DNA of 64,000 nucleotides, from positions 992,001-1,056,000 of the forward strand of contig NZ_CP135164.1 in the NCBI RefSeq assembly GCF_001940225.2. Direction: 5' to 3'. This document shows positions 52,713 through 62,942 of this stretch, piece after piece (position 1 is the stretch's first letter; the number at the start of each line of letters is the position of its first letter). The position numbers and the translations under genes are program-made. A model generated the notes under the pieces. The model had not been told where the DNA came from. It saw nothing but the letters and a program-made list of their open reading frames with translations, and did not search any database. The stretch comes from Roseburia sp. 499 (GTDB lineage: Bacteria > Bacillota > Clostridia > Lachnospirales > Lachnospiraceae).

Positions 52713-53402
52713 TTATTGGTCCATAAAGCGATAGCCCACTCCGATTTCAGTTAAGATGAAACGGGGATGGGAAGTATCTTTTTCTATTTTGCGGCGCAGT
52801 CCGGCCATGCAGACACGGATACTTTTGGCATCTCCGTTTTCAGAGTACCCCCATACCTCCTTCATAATCTGACTGTGAGTGATGACCTTTCCATGGTTTT
52901 TCACCAGCAGAAGTAAAAGATTATATTCCATAGGAGTTAGATGAACTTCCTCTTCACCCAGAAAAATACGTCTTCTTTGGGTATCAACAGTCAGTTCTTC
53001 AAAATGATAGATGGTATCGGGCTTTGTAATATCATCATGGGAGATAAAGCGTTCCATAACACGAACACGCGCCAGAAGTTCTCCCATGGAAAAAGGCTTT
53101 GTTACATAGTCATTAGCACCGGCATCCAGAGCAGCAATTTTATCTTGTTCAAATTCCCGAGCGGAGACAACAAGAATAGGAATCTGAGAAATCTGGCGGA
53201 TTTGTGGAATAATGTCGGTTCCATCCATATCCGGGAGTCCTAAATCTAACATGATGATATCGGGATTTTGTGTACAAAATGCCATGATACCTGCTTGACC
53301 GGTAGAAGCAGTAAGAATTTGATATCCTTGTGTTTTTAAGGAAAGTGTAATAAAATTAGCAATTTTTTGATCGTCTTCAATTAAAAGAATTTTAGTATTC
53401 AT
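52713..53402 (-). CDS. kdpE: KdpE-like response regulator
   Basis: OmpR-family regulator of 229 residues. The receiver domain has the acidic pair in IEDDQ, the phosphoacceptor in MLDLGLPDMDG and K in YVTKPFSMGELL. The winged-helix domain has LTPMEYNLLLLLVKNHGKVI, SIRVCMAGLRRKIE and GVGYRF. The similarity to KdpE (the SxRVxxxxLRRKIE form) and the KdpD-like kinase next to it suggest control of potassium uptake. It begins just after the kinase gene (AGGAGG in the gap) and runs convergently into ktrA, ending at the base after the ktrA stop. No kdpFABC pump is in the window. Confidence 0.88.
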   Translation of the reverse strand: MNTKILLIEDDQKIANFITLSLKTQGYQILTASTGQAGIMAFCTQNPDIIMLDLGLPDMDGTDIIPQIRQISQIPILVVSAREFEQDKIAALDAGANDYVTKPFSMGELLARVRVMERFISHDDITKPDTIYHFEELTVDTQRRRIFLGEEEVHLTPMEYNLLLLLVKNHGKVITHSQIMKEVWGYSENGDAKSIRVCMAGLRRKIEKDTSHPRFILTEIGVGYRFMDQ

Positions 53403-53405
53403 AAG

Positions 53406-54860
53406 TTAAACCTCCTGAAATGGCAGGGAAATTGTAAATATGGCTCCGTGTTCCGGGGCTTTTTTGTTAGAAGCAATAATGGTTCCACCATGGGCACGAA
53501 GAATTTCTCTGCATATAAATAATCCGAGTCCTACACCTCGTCCTTTATCAGCTATGTGAGTCGGTCGTGTAACAAAACCGTCAAAAATAGAAGGAAGAAT
53601 AGAGGACTCTATGCCGATACCATTGTCGGAAACTTCAAATATAATGTTAGTGTCTTTCTGATATACAGAAAGAGAGATTTGAGTATCACTTCCGGAATGC
53701 TTGTAAGCATTATCCAAAAGATTTAATAACACTTGAACAAATAGTTTTCCATCTACAGAAACCAGAAGAATTTCTTCCGGCATAGAAACGGTGAGACGGT
53801 TACGGGGATAAACCTTAGGAAGTCTTGAAATGGCCTGATTTATCAAATCATCTACTGCTTCATATTCTGTGGAAACCGTAAGTTTTCCATCACTGATACG
53901 GGTCATATCCAATATATTCTGAACGGTCATAATCAGCCAGGAAGATTCCTCCGTAATGTCAGAAGCAAGGCTGGCAATGTCGGAAGAAGAAAGGGTATCA
54001 ATGTTTTCTGTAATAACACTGGCAGCCCCCATAATACCGGTTAGGGGAGTTCGTATATCGTGAGAAATGCTTCGGAGCAGTGTGGTTTTTAAGTGTTCAC
54101 TTTCCATGGCAAGTTTCATTTTTTCACGCTCCAAATATACATATTCACGGTCTAGTACTAATGCCATTTGATAGACAATATGATAGATAAGCTTTCGGGT
54201 GCCGGCTTCTTCCGGTAGTGGATGGATAAAATAAATGGAGCCAATCTGTGTAGAAAGTCCTTTTATAGGGAGACAATAAAGTTCCTCTGCGGGAAGACTC
54301 TGATAGTCAGGAGAGGAAAAAAAACAGGTTGGAGAACCTTCGAATTTGTTTTCATCCAAATGAATCAGACAATCCATGTTAGCCTGTCCGGTCAGATAAT
54401 TCATAGCATTATTTACAATATTTTCAGTTCCGGCAAGATTTAAAAAGCTTTCTGTAATCTCATACATTAATTGAGCTGTCTGTTCATTTTTTCGGGCAAT
54501 TTCTGTTTGACGCTGAAAATTAGAGGACAGAAGACCACAGATTAAGGCAGCAAGTAAAAAGAAGGTAATCAGCAGAATATCTTGTGGGTCACTCATTGCA
54601 AAAGTGTAAAGCGGTTTTGTGAAAAAATAATTAAAGAGAAATACACTTAATATTGCAGTCATAAAGCCATAGAGATATCCGCGAGTCAATACGGTAGAAA
54701 GCAGTACTCCAATTAAGAACAACATAAGAAGATTTTCTGTATCAATGCCAAGATGATATAAAAATTTAGAAAGGCATGTAGTGCTGACACAGATTAAAAT
54801 TGCAATTAAAGTACAGTATATATGGTAAATATATTTTTTTTTGTTCTGAAAATAGGGCAT
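53406..54860 (-). CDS. kdpD: KdpD-like sensor histidine kinase, lacking KdpD N-domains
   Basis: A 484-residue kinase with about four membrane helices (YHIYCTLIAILICVSTTCL to ITFFLLAALICGLL), the DUF4118-like arrangement of KdpD. A GAF-like linker follows, then the kinase core: LLRSISHDIRTPLTGI (H box), LLNLLDNAYKHSG (N box), VSDNGIGIESS and GVGLGLFICREI. The 350-residue KdpD and universal-stress domains normally before the membrane part are missing. The start at 54860 is downstream of the predicted promoter and has AAAGGA 12 bases before it. ATG 54872 lies directly on that site. The reading from 54929 starts upstream of the -10 box and is unlikely. Confidence 0.86.
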   Translation of the reverse strand: MPYFQNKKKYIYHIYCTLIAILICVSTTCLSKFLYHLGIDTENLLMLFLIGVLLSTVLTRGYLYGFMTAILSVFLFNYFFTKPLYTFAMSDPQDILLITFFLLAALICGLLSSNFQRQTEIARKNEQTAQLMYEITESFLNLAGTENIVNNAMNYLTGQANMDCLIHLDENKFEGSPTCFFSSPDYQSLPAEELYCLPIKGLSTQIGSIYFIHPLPEEAGTRKLIYHIVYQMALVLDREYVYLEREKMKLAMESEHLKTTLLRSISHDIRTPLTGIMGAASVITENIDTLSSSDIASLASDITEESSWLIMTVQNILDMTRISDGKLTVSTEYEAVDDLINQAISRLPKVYPRNRLTVSMPEEILLVSVDGKLFVQVLLNLLDNAYKHSGSDTQISLSVYQKDTNIIFEVSDNGIGIESSILPSIFDGFVTRPTHIADKGRGVGLGLFICREILRAHGGTIIASNKKAPEHGAIFTISLPFQEV

Positions 54861-54888
54861 AAGTTGTTCCATTCCTTTCTGCTTAAAT

Positions 54889-54923
54889 CTCAAATCAGTA
54901 TAGCACATATCATTTGATTTGAG
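54889..54923 (-). promoter_or_regulatory. Inverted repeat around the -10 box of kdpD-kdpE
   Basis: CTCAAATCA (54889-54897) and TGATTTGAG (54915-54923) are perfect 9-base inverted arms. The minus-strand -10 hexamer TATACT lies across the arm at 54897-54902. This is a good place for a repressor or for autoregulation by KdpE. Confidence 0.55.
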
Positions 54924-55051
54924 AGGCAAAAGACCGGAAGATTAATACAATTTTAATACGGACAGTGAGAGCGTAGAAAAGGGCGATGGAGTGTGATATA
55001 ATTTAAAAATAATTTCAGAACGACAAATGAAACGAAGGAGAGAATCATAAG

Positions 55052-55528
55052 ATGAAGTATGAAGAGAGTAAATATGCAAAAATAGCAGGAGAGAATTTCA
55101 AAGCAGGATACAATTGTGCCCAAGCGGTATTTCTTGCGTTTGAAGATTTCTATGATTTAGACAAGGAGACGGCATTAAAACTGAGTTCTTCTTTTGGAGG
55201 AGGACTTGGGAGATTGCGTGAAGTATGTGGAGCAGTCAGCGGAATGGCTATGGTAGCAGGTGTGTTGTATGGTTATGATAATCCGGAAGATTATGAGGGA
55301 AAGTCAGAACATTATGCAAGGGTGCAAGAACTTGCAAAGGCATATGAGGCAGAAAATGGTTCCATTGTTTGTCGTGAATTATTGGGATTAGATAAGAAGA
55401 GAGATGAGCCGAAACCGGAGAAGCGTACCGGGGAATATTATAAGAAGCGTCCTTGTGAACAGTTGGTGAGAATAGCAGCAGGAATCATGGAGGAGTATAT
55501 TAAGAAGAATCCACCTGTGAAAAGATAG
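55052..55528 (+). CDS. C_GCAxxG_C_C family protein
   Basis: A 158-residue small protein with the four-cysteine signature that names the family: C in YNCAQAVFLAF, CGAVSGM, C in IVCRELLG and C in RPCEQLVRIAAGIM. The function of the family is unknown; a metal- or redox-related role is plausible from the cysteines. ATG 55052 follows AAGGAGAGA. It is transcribed away from kdpD and ends 23 bases before the first palindromic repeat. Confidence 0.93.
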   Translation: MKYEESKYAKIAGENFKAGYNCAQAVFLAFEDFYDLDKETALKLSSSFGGGLGRLREVCGAVSGMAMVAGVLYGYDNPEDYEGKSEHYARVQELAKAYEAENGSIVCRELLGLDKKRDEPKPEKRTGEYYKKRPCEQLVRIAAGIMEEYIKKNPPVKR

Positions 55529-55551
55529 AAAGGAAACGCCACAAGCCAAGC

Positions 55552-55579
55552 AAGCTCGCGAGGAATCGCTCGCTTGAGG
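55552..55579. repeat. 28-bp GC-rich palindromic repeat, copy 1
   Basis: CAAGCTCGCGAGGAATCGCT followed by CGCTTGAG. An identical copy lies at 55606. CAAG/CTTG ends and CGAG/CTCG inner arms allow a hairpin. Confidence 0.85.
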
Positions 55580-55605
55580 CTGTGAAATAATAGAAAAAGC
55601 AGTGC

Positions 55606-55633
55606 AAGCTCGCGAGGAATCGCTCGCTTGAGC
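55606..55633. repeat. 28-bp GC-rich palindromic repeat, copy 2
   Basis: Identical over 28 bases to copy 1 at 55552. Period 54 bases. It is followed by GCGCTGCGC, a further short dyad. Confidence 0.85.
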
Positions 55634-55646
55634 GCTGCGCACTATA

Positions 55647-55706
55647 AAAAAGTAAGAACAATTACAGTTGCAAACAAGCTTGCCCATAATTGTTCTTACT
55701 TTTTTG
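55647..55706. terminator. Bidirectional terminator upstream of groES
   Basis: AAAAAAGTAAGAACAATTA (55647-55665) and its exact complement at 55688-55706 form a 19-bp perfect stem with A and T ends, separated by 22 bases. Confidence 0.9.
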
Positions 55707-55760
55707 CACTGCTTTACCGTAACAAAAGTATAAACTTTTTATAAAATATAAAATTCTGTA

Positions 55761-55789
55761 TTGACAAAGAAAATGCGTAGTGTTACATT
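55761..55789 (+). promoter_or_regulatory. Promoter of groES-groEL
   Basis: A perfect TTGACA, 17 bases, then TACATT. The predicted start lies just before the CIRCE operator. Confidence 0.75.
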
Positions 55790-55802
55790 AAGTACATGAA
55801 CG

Positions 55803-55829
55803 TTAGCACTCGAATCAAATGAGTGCTAA
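55803..55829 (+). promoter_or_regulatory. CIRCE operator (HrcA binding site)
   Basis: TTAGCACTC, nine bases, GAGTGCTAA: a perfect match to the consensus inverted repeat bound by the heat-shock repressor HrcA. It lies in the 5' leader of groES, so groESL is expected to be heat-inducible. Confidence 0.98.
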
Positions 55830-55832
55830 TAA

Positions 55833-56168
<336 letters not shown>

Positions 56169-56197
56169 TAAATAGTGATTGGCAAGAAAAGAACTTA

Positions 56198-57860
<1,663 letters not shown>

Positions 57861-57887
57861 TTCCTGAAAAATATATAGAATCGAGAG

Positions 57888-57916
57888 AAGACCGGGCAAA
57901 TCAGTGCCCGGTCTTT
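57888..57916 (+). terminator. Terminator of groESL
   Basis: AAGACCGGGCA pairs with TGCCCGGTCTT around a six-base loop, then T. Confidence 0.9.
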
Positions 57917-57995
57917 GACATTAATGATGTATTTGTATCTTTGAAAAAAGTATGGTACAATATAGAGCAGAATGAACTTAAAGGAGGACAACACA

Positions 57996-58868
57996 GTGAG
58001 TAAAATCGCAGTGGCAACCGACAGTAACAGTGGGATTACCCAGAATCAGGCAAAAGAATATGGAGTACATGTAATCCCAATGCCCTTTTTTATAGATGGC
58101 GAGACTTTTTATGAAGATATCAATCTGACCCAGGAACAATTTTATGAGAAGTTAGAAGGAAATGCAGAAATATCTACTTCTATGCCGGCAGTAGGAGATG
58201 TGACAGATTTCTGGGACAAGTTATTACAGGAGTATGACGAAATCGTATATATACCTATGTCCAGTGGGTTGAGCAGTTCTTGTGAGACAGCAATGATGTT
58301 AGCACAAGAATATGAAGGAAAGGTTCAGGTAGTAAATAACCAGAGAATTTCTGTAACTCAGAAGCAAACAGTATTGGATGCTTTAGAGATGGTAGAACGT
58401 GGAATGAACGCAGCACAGATTAAAGAGTATCTGGAAGAGACAAAGTTTGATTCCAGTATTTATATTATGTTAGATACCCTGTATTATCTGAAAAAAGGAG
58501 GACGTATTACTCCAGCAGCGGCTGCGTTAGGAACATTGTTGAAATTAAAACCGGTGCTTCAGATTCAGGGAGAGAGATTGGATGCTTTTGCGAAGGCAAG
58601 AACAATGAAGCAGGCGAAAACGATTATGTTGGATGCAATGGCAAAGGATTTTGCAGAGCGTTTTGGCGATGCAGAAGGCGAGAATATGTGGATTGAAGTA
58701 GCATATACAAAGGATAGGGAAGTGGCAGAAGAGTTTCGAGCTCAGATTCAGGAGTTATATCCAAATCATAAAATTGTGTTGGATCCCTTGTCGTTGAGTA
58801 TATCTTGTCACATTGGTCCTGGGGCATTGGCAATTGCATGTAGTAAAAAATTACCATCTCAGGAATAG
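57996..58868 (+). CDS. DegV family fatty-acid-binding protein
   Basis: A 290-residue DegV (FakB-like) protein that binds a fatty acid between two domains and presents it to a kinase (FakA) for phosphorylation. VATDSNSGITQNQAKEYGVHVIPMPFFIDGETF opens it, with TSMPAVGDVTDFWDKLL and MSSGLSSSCETA typical of the acyl pocket. The final SLSISCHIGPGALAIACSKK is also conserved. The start is GTG 57996, with AAAGGAGG at 57980-57987. The ATG at 57972 lies before that site. Confidence 0.93.
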   Translation: MSKIAVATDSNSGITQNQAKEYGVHVIPMPFFIDGETFYEDINLTQEQFYEKLEGNAEISTSMPAVGDVTDFWDKLLQEYDEIVYIPMSSGLSSSCETAMMLAQEYEGKVQVVNNQRISVTQKQTVLDALEMVERGMNAAQIKEYLEETKFDSSIYIMLDTLYYLKKGGRITPAAAALGTLLKLKPVLQIQGERLDAFAKARTMKQAKTIMLDAMAKDFAERFGDAEGENMWIEVAYTKDREVAEEFRAQIQELYPNHKIVLDPLSLSISCHIGPGALAIACSKKLPSQE

Positions 58869-58893
58869 AGAGAGGACATAGATAGAAGTTGAG

Positions 58894-58925
58894 AAGAAGG
58901 AACTGTCGAATACGGTTCCTTCTTT
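58894..58925 (+). terminator. Terminator after degV
   Basis: AAGAAGGAAC pairs with GTTCCTTCTT around an 11-base loop, followed by T. Confidence 0.8.
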
Positions 58926-58961
58926 CTGTATGAATTATCGGATAACTTAACAGGAGCAGAT

Positions 58962-59852
58962 ATGGATATTAATCTGGAATACTACAAAATATTTTATTAT
59001 GTTGGAAAAATGAAAAGTATTACATTAGCGGCAGAAGAATTGTCAGTTTCACAACCAGCCGTAAGTCAGGCAATAAAGAATCTGGAAGAGGCACTTGGAA
59101 GTCCTTTATTTGTAAGAACTCCAAAGGGAGTACGATTTACCACAGAAGGAGAAATGCTATATTCTTTTGTGCAGCGAGGTTACGAATATATTCAGCAAGG
59201 AGAACGAAAGTTTAAAGAGATGCTGGAACTAGAAACGGGTGAGATTCGTATTGGTGCCAGTGATATGACACTGCAGTTCTATCTGTTGGAGATGCTGGAG
59301 CAGTTTCACCGATGTTATCCGGGAATAAAAGTAACAGTAACCAATGCACCAACTCCTGAGACTTTAAAGCATCTTCAGGATGGGAAAATTGATTTTGGTG
59401 TGGTAAGTACACCGATTATCAGTAAACATGACTGGAAAATAGAAGCAGTTCGCACTATAGAAGATGTATTTGTGGCAGGAAAGAACTTTGGGGAACTAAA
59501 AGGAAAGACGTTGACGTATGCCCAGTTGGAAAAACTTCCGATTATGTGTCTGGAGGGGACAACGTCTACCAGAAATTATGTAGATGGTTTTTTAAAGGAA
59601 AACGGAGTAGTGTTGCATCCGGAATTTGAACTTGCAACCAGCAATATGCTGATTCAATTTGCTGTAAAAGGATTGGGAATTGCAAGTGTGGTAAAAGATT
59701 TTGCCACAGATTATTTAAAATCAGGGGAACTGTTTTTACTCGAATTTGAAGAAAAGATTCCAAAAAGGAAAATCTGCGTGGTTACAGATGAAAGGATACC
59801 TATGTCTGCCGCGGCACAACAGTTACTAAATATGATGGGAAAAGATAAGTAG
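58962..59852 (+). CDS. LysR-family transcriptional regulator
   Basis: A 296-residue LysR-type regulator: an N-terminal winged helix-turn-helix (about 1-60, SITLAAEELSVSQPAVSQAIKNLEEALGSPLFVRTPKGV) and a substrate-binding domain. The effector is unknown; the acid/sugar pocket residues cannot be read by eye. It is transcribed alone, between degV and purA, and neither neighbour is divergent, so its target cannot be inferred. ATG 58962 follows AGGAG. Confidence 0.92.
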   Translation: MDINLEYYKIFYYVGKMKSITLAAEELSVSQPAVSQAIKNLEEALGSPLFVRTPKGVRFTTEGEMLYSFVQRGYEYIQQGERKFKEMLELETGEIRIGASDMTLQFYLLEMLEQFHRCYPGIKVTVTNAPTPETLKHLQDGKIDFGVVSTPIISKHDWKIEAVRTIEDVFVAGKNFGELKGKTLTYAQLEKLPIMCLEGTTSTRNYVDGFLKENGVVLHPEFELATSNMLIQFAVKGLGIASVVKDFATDYLKSGELFLLEFEEKIPKRKICVVTDERIPMSAAAQQLLNMMGKDK

Positions 59853-59881
59853 AAGTTATAACAAATATAATAAACATTGAT

Positions 59882-59910
59882 TTTACTTATGCGTATATTT
59901 CCTGTATAAT
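59882..59910 (+). promoter_or_regulatory. Promoter of purA
   Basis: TTTACT, 17 bases, then a perfect TATAAT. It starts about 30 bases after the LysR stop and ends 40 bases before the purA ATG. No purine riboswitch is seen in the short leader. Confidence 0.7.
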
Positions 59911-59950
59911 CGTGAAGTAAAAAGGTTAAAACACAAGGAGGAATTCAAAC

Positions 59951-61225
59951 ATGGTAAAGGCTGTTGTTGGAGCCAACTGGGGCGATGAAGGAAAAGGAAA
60001 GATTACAGATACGCTGGCAAAGGAAGCAGATATTATTGTACGTTTCCAGGGAGGCGCGAATGCAGGACATACAATCGTAAATGATTACGGTAAGTTTGCA
60101 TTACATTCTCTTCCAAGTGGTGTATTCTATAATCATACCACAAGCATTATCGGAAACGGAGTAGCATTGAACATCCCGGTATTATTTAAAGAGATTCAGT
60201 CCATTGTGGATAGAAATGTCCCAATGCCGAAGATTCTTGTATCCGACCGCGCACAAATAGTAATGTCTTATCATATTTTGTTTGACCAGTGCGAGGAAGA
60301 ACGTCTGGGCAAGAAATCTTTTGGTTCCACAAAGTCAGGAATTGCTCCATTTTATTCTGATAAATATGCAAAAATCGGATTTCAAGTCAGTGAGTTGTTT
60401 GATGAGGAATTGTTAAAGGAAAAGGTAGAGCGTGTCTGCGAAACTAAAAATGTCATTTTAGAGCATTTGTATCATAAGCCGGCACTGAAGCCAGAGGATT
60501 TGTTAGAAGAACTTCACAGTTATAGAGAAATGGTAGAACCGTATGTATGTGATACTTCTGCTTATCTTTACGAAGCAATTAAGGCAGGAAAGAATATTTT
60601 GTTAGAGGGGCAGTTAGGTTCCTTAAAGGATCCGGATCATGGTATTTATCCAATGGTAACGTCTTCTTCCACATTAGCAGCTTACGGTGCAATTGGAGCA
60701 GGAATTCCACCTTATGAGATAAAGAAAGTAATTACAGTATGTAAGGCATATTCTTCTGCCGTTGGAGCAGGCGCATTTGTCAGTGAGATTTTCGGTGATG
60801 AGGCAGACGAATTAAGACGCCGCGGTGGTGATGGCGGAGAATTCGGTGCGACTACCGGACGTCCAAGACGTATGGGATGGTTTGATGTGGTAGCAAGTAA
60901 GTATGGTTGCCGTATTCAGGGAACAACAGATGTTGCCTTTACAGTATTGGATGTACTTGGATATTTAGATGAGATTCCGGTTTGTGTAGGATATGAAATT
61001 GACGGAGAAGTAACGACAGAATTCCCAACTACTGCGAAGTTGGAGAAGGCAAAACCGGTATTGGAAAAACTGCCAGGATGGAAATGTGATATCCGTGGTA
61101 TCAAGAAATATGAAGATTTACCGGAGAACTGCCGTAAGTATATTGAGTTTGTAGAAGAAAAGATTGGCTTCCCAATTACCATGGTTTCTAATGGTCCGGG
61201 AAGAGATGACATTATCTATCGATAA
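59951..61225 (+). CDS. purA: Adenylosuccinate synthetase
   Basis: Joins IMP and aspartate with GTP to form adenylosuccinate, the branch of purine synthesis to AMP. The P-loop-like GANWGDEGKGKITDTLA lies at the N-terminus, then QGGANAGHTI, the Ser/Thr GSTKSGIAP loop and GQLGSLKDPDHGIYPMVTSSS. FGATTGRPRRMGWFD is the IMP loop. Its 424 residues match the bacterial form. ATG 59951 has AGGAGG ten bases upstream. Confidence 0.98.
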   Translation: MVKAVVGANWGDEGKGKITDTLAKEADIIVRFQGGANAGHTIVNDYGKFALHSLPSGVFYNHTTSIIGNGVALNIPVLFKEIQSIVDRNVPMPKILVSDRAQIVMSYHILFDQCEEERLGKKSFGSTKSGIAPFYSDKYAKIGFQVSELFDEELLKEKVERVCETKNVILEHLYHKPALKPEDLLEELHSYREMVEPYVCDTSAYLYEAIKAGKNILLEGQLGSLKDPDHGIYPMVTSSSTLAAYGAIGAGIPPYEIKKVITVCKAYSSAVGAGAFVSEIFGDEADELRRRGGDGGEFGATTGRPRRMGWFDVVASKYGCRIQGTTDVAFTVLDVLGYLDEIPVCVGYEIDGEVTTEFPTTAKLEKAKPVLEKLPGWKCDIRGIKKYEDLPENCRKYIEFVEEKIGFPITMVSNGPGRDDIIYR

Positions 61226-61237
61226 GAGGAGAATAGT

Positions 61238-61846
61238 ATGATTCGTAATATTATCTTTGATGTAGGAAATGTGTTAGTGGAATACAGCTGGGAGCGGATG
61301 CTTAAGGCATTACATATTACGGGAGAAGCATATGACGCTGTTGCGAAAGCAACAGCGTTATCTCCTATGTGGAATGAATTGGACCGAAGCCGTATGAGTG
61401 ATGAAGCGATTTTAGAAGGTTTTATCCAGAATGCCCCGGAGTATGAGAAGGAAATTCGTCTAGTCTGGGATAATATTCCCGAGAGTATTCATTGCTACGA
61501 TTATTCAGTAGAGTGGGTGAGAAAATTCAAGAAAAAAGGTTATAAGACCTATATTTTATCCAATTATTCCAGACGTGGATATGAGATGACCAAACAGGAA
61601 CTTCCATTTGTGTCAGATATGGATGGTGTTGTATTTTCTTTTGAAGTATGCCAGACGAAACCGGAGCCGGAGATTTATCAGACACTGTTTGAGAAATATA
61701 ATTTGAAACCGGAAGAGTGTGTTTTTATGGATGACAATGAGAAGAATGTTATAGCAGCAAGAGAGGCTGGTATGCAGGCAATCTGGTTTAAAAATAAAGA
61801 GCAGGCAGAAACAGAACTAGAAAAACTTGGAGTAGATATATCATAA
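61238..61846 (+). CDS. HAD-family hydrolase
   Basis: A 202-residue phosphatase of the haloacid dehalogenase superfamily. The nucleophile motif is normally DxD; here the family start is IIFDVGNVLVEY, the DxGN form of HAD-IA enzymes. YILSNYS (motif II), KPEPEIYQTLF (motif III Lys) and VFMDDNEKNVIAA (motif IV) follow. The substrate cannot be inferred. It starts 13 bases after purA, so it may be co-transcribed and act on a nucleotide. Confidence 0.88.
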   Translation: MIRNIIFDVGNVLVEYSWERMLKALHITGEAYDAVAKATALSPMWNELDRSRMSDEAILEGFIQNAPEYEKEIRLVWDNIPESIHCYDYSVEWVRKFKKKGYKTYILSNYSRRGYEMTKQELPFVSDMDGVVFSFEVCQTKPEPEIYQTLFEKYNLKPEECVFMDDNEKNVIAAREAGMQAIWFKNKEQAETELEKLGVDIS

Positions 61847-61854
61847 CAAGAATG

Positions 61855-61889
61855 AAAGGGAATCAGTAAAAATACTGGTTCCCTTTTTT
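61855..61889 (+). terminator. Terminator after the HAD gene
   Basis: AAAGGGAATCAGTA pairs with TACTGGTTCCCTTT (one G-T pair) around a short A loop and runs into six T. Confidence 0.85.
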
Positions 61890-62000
61890 CATCACAAAAA
61901 AAACACAGTTTTTTCCGGAAATCAACACATTTTCTTCCTAGAATAGAATAAGGATGTTTTAGGACAAAAAACATCGAAGAAAACACAGGGAGGAATCAAC

Positions 62001-62942
62001 GTGATTGAAATTACACATCTGACCAAGAAATATGGCAATCATGTGGCAGTAGATGACTTAAGTCTTACTGTGGAAAAAGGAAAAATATATGGTTTCCTTG
62101 GACCAAACGGGGCTGGAAAGTCTACTACTATGAACATGATTACAGGGTATCTTGGAGCCACATCCGGAGAAATAAAAATCAACGGATTCGATATTTTGAA
62201 ACAGCCTCAGGAGGCGAAAAAGTCTATCGGCTATCTGCCGGAAATGCCACCACTGTATGTCGAAATGACAGTAAAGGAATATATGAGATTTGTCGCAGAA
62301 TTAAAGCAGATTCCAAAGTCAGAACGCCAAGAAGCAGTAGAAAAGGCGATGGAAATGACAGGCATTACGGAAATGAAGGAAAGACTGATACGAAATCTGT
62401 CTAAAGGATATAAGCAGAGAGTGGGAATGGCTCAGGCAATCCTAGGATTTCCGGAGATTATTATTTTAGATGAACCGACGGTTGGATTAGATCCAAAGCA
62501 GATGATAGAGGTTCGAGAACTGATAAAAAAGTTGGGAGAAGACCATACAGTTATTTTGAGTTCTCATATTCTTTCTGAAATCAGTGCGGTATGTGATCAT
62601 ATTTTTATTATTTCCAAGGGAAAATTGGTGGCAAGTGATACCACAGAAAATCTGACTGCAAAAATGCAGGGCGGGCTGGAACTGACATTGGAAATTAAAG
62701 GCGCAGAAGAAGATGTGCGAAGAGTGGCAGAAAATATTTCCGGTGTACATAGTATGCAAATAGAGATGGAAAATGAAGAGATTTGTAAGTTGATATTAGA
62801 AACGGAGAAAGATACGGATATTCGGGAACAAGTATTTTATGCTTTTGCAGATGCTGAACTTCCTATCTTCGGCATGAGTACCAGTGGAAAATCCTTGGAG
62901 GATATTTTCCTTACACTGACTGGGGAAGGAGGACAACAGTAA
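62001..62942 (+). CDS. ABC transporter ATP-binding protein (GldA-like)
   Basis: A 313-residue ATPase of an ABC-2 exporter. Walker A GPNGAGKST, signature LSKGYKQRVGMAQAI and Walker B IIILDEPTVGLDP are complete, with VILSSHILSEISAV as switch region. A C-terminal accessory domain follows. The start is GTG 62001, preceded by GGAGG. Its stop shares a base with the next gene (TAATG), and the partner is a membrane protein fused to a GldG-like part, so the substrate is probably a surface or cell-wall component. GldA is the closest named type. Confidence 0.85.
   Translation: MIEITHLTKKYGNHVAVDDLSLTVEKGKIYGFLGPNGAGKSTTMNMITGYLGATSGEIKINGFDILKQPQEAKKSIGYLPEMPPLYVEMTVKEYMRFVAELKQIPKSERQEAVEKAMEMTGITEMKERLIRNLSKGYKQRVGMAQAILGFPEIIILDEPTVGLDPKQMIEVRELIKKLGEDHTVILSSHILSEISAVCDHIFIISKGKLVASDTTENLTAKMQGGLELTLEIKGAEEDVRRVAENISGVHSMQIEMENEEICKLILETEKDTDIREQVFYAFADAELPIFGMSTSGKSLEDIFLTLTGEGGQQ

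Larger units (their letters stand above)
55597..55716. repeat. Inverted repeat enclosing palindromic repeat and terminator
   Basis: AAAGCAGTGC (55597-55606) is perfectly complementary to 55707-55716. Between the arms lie copy 2 of the 28-bp repeat and a 19-bp terminator stem. The layout recalls that downstream of rnhB. Confidence 0.75.
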
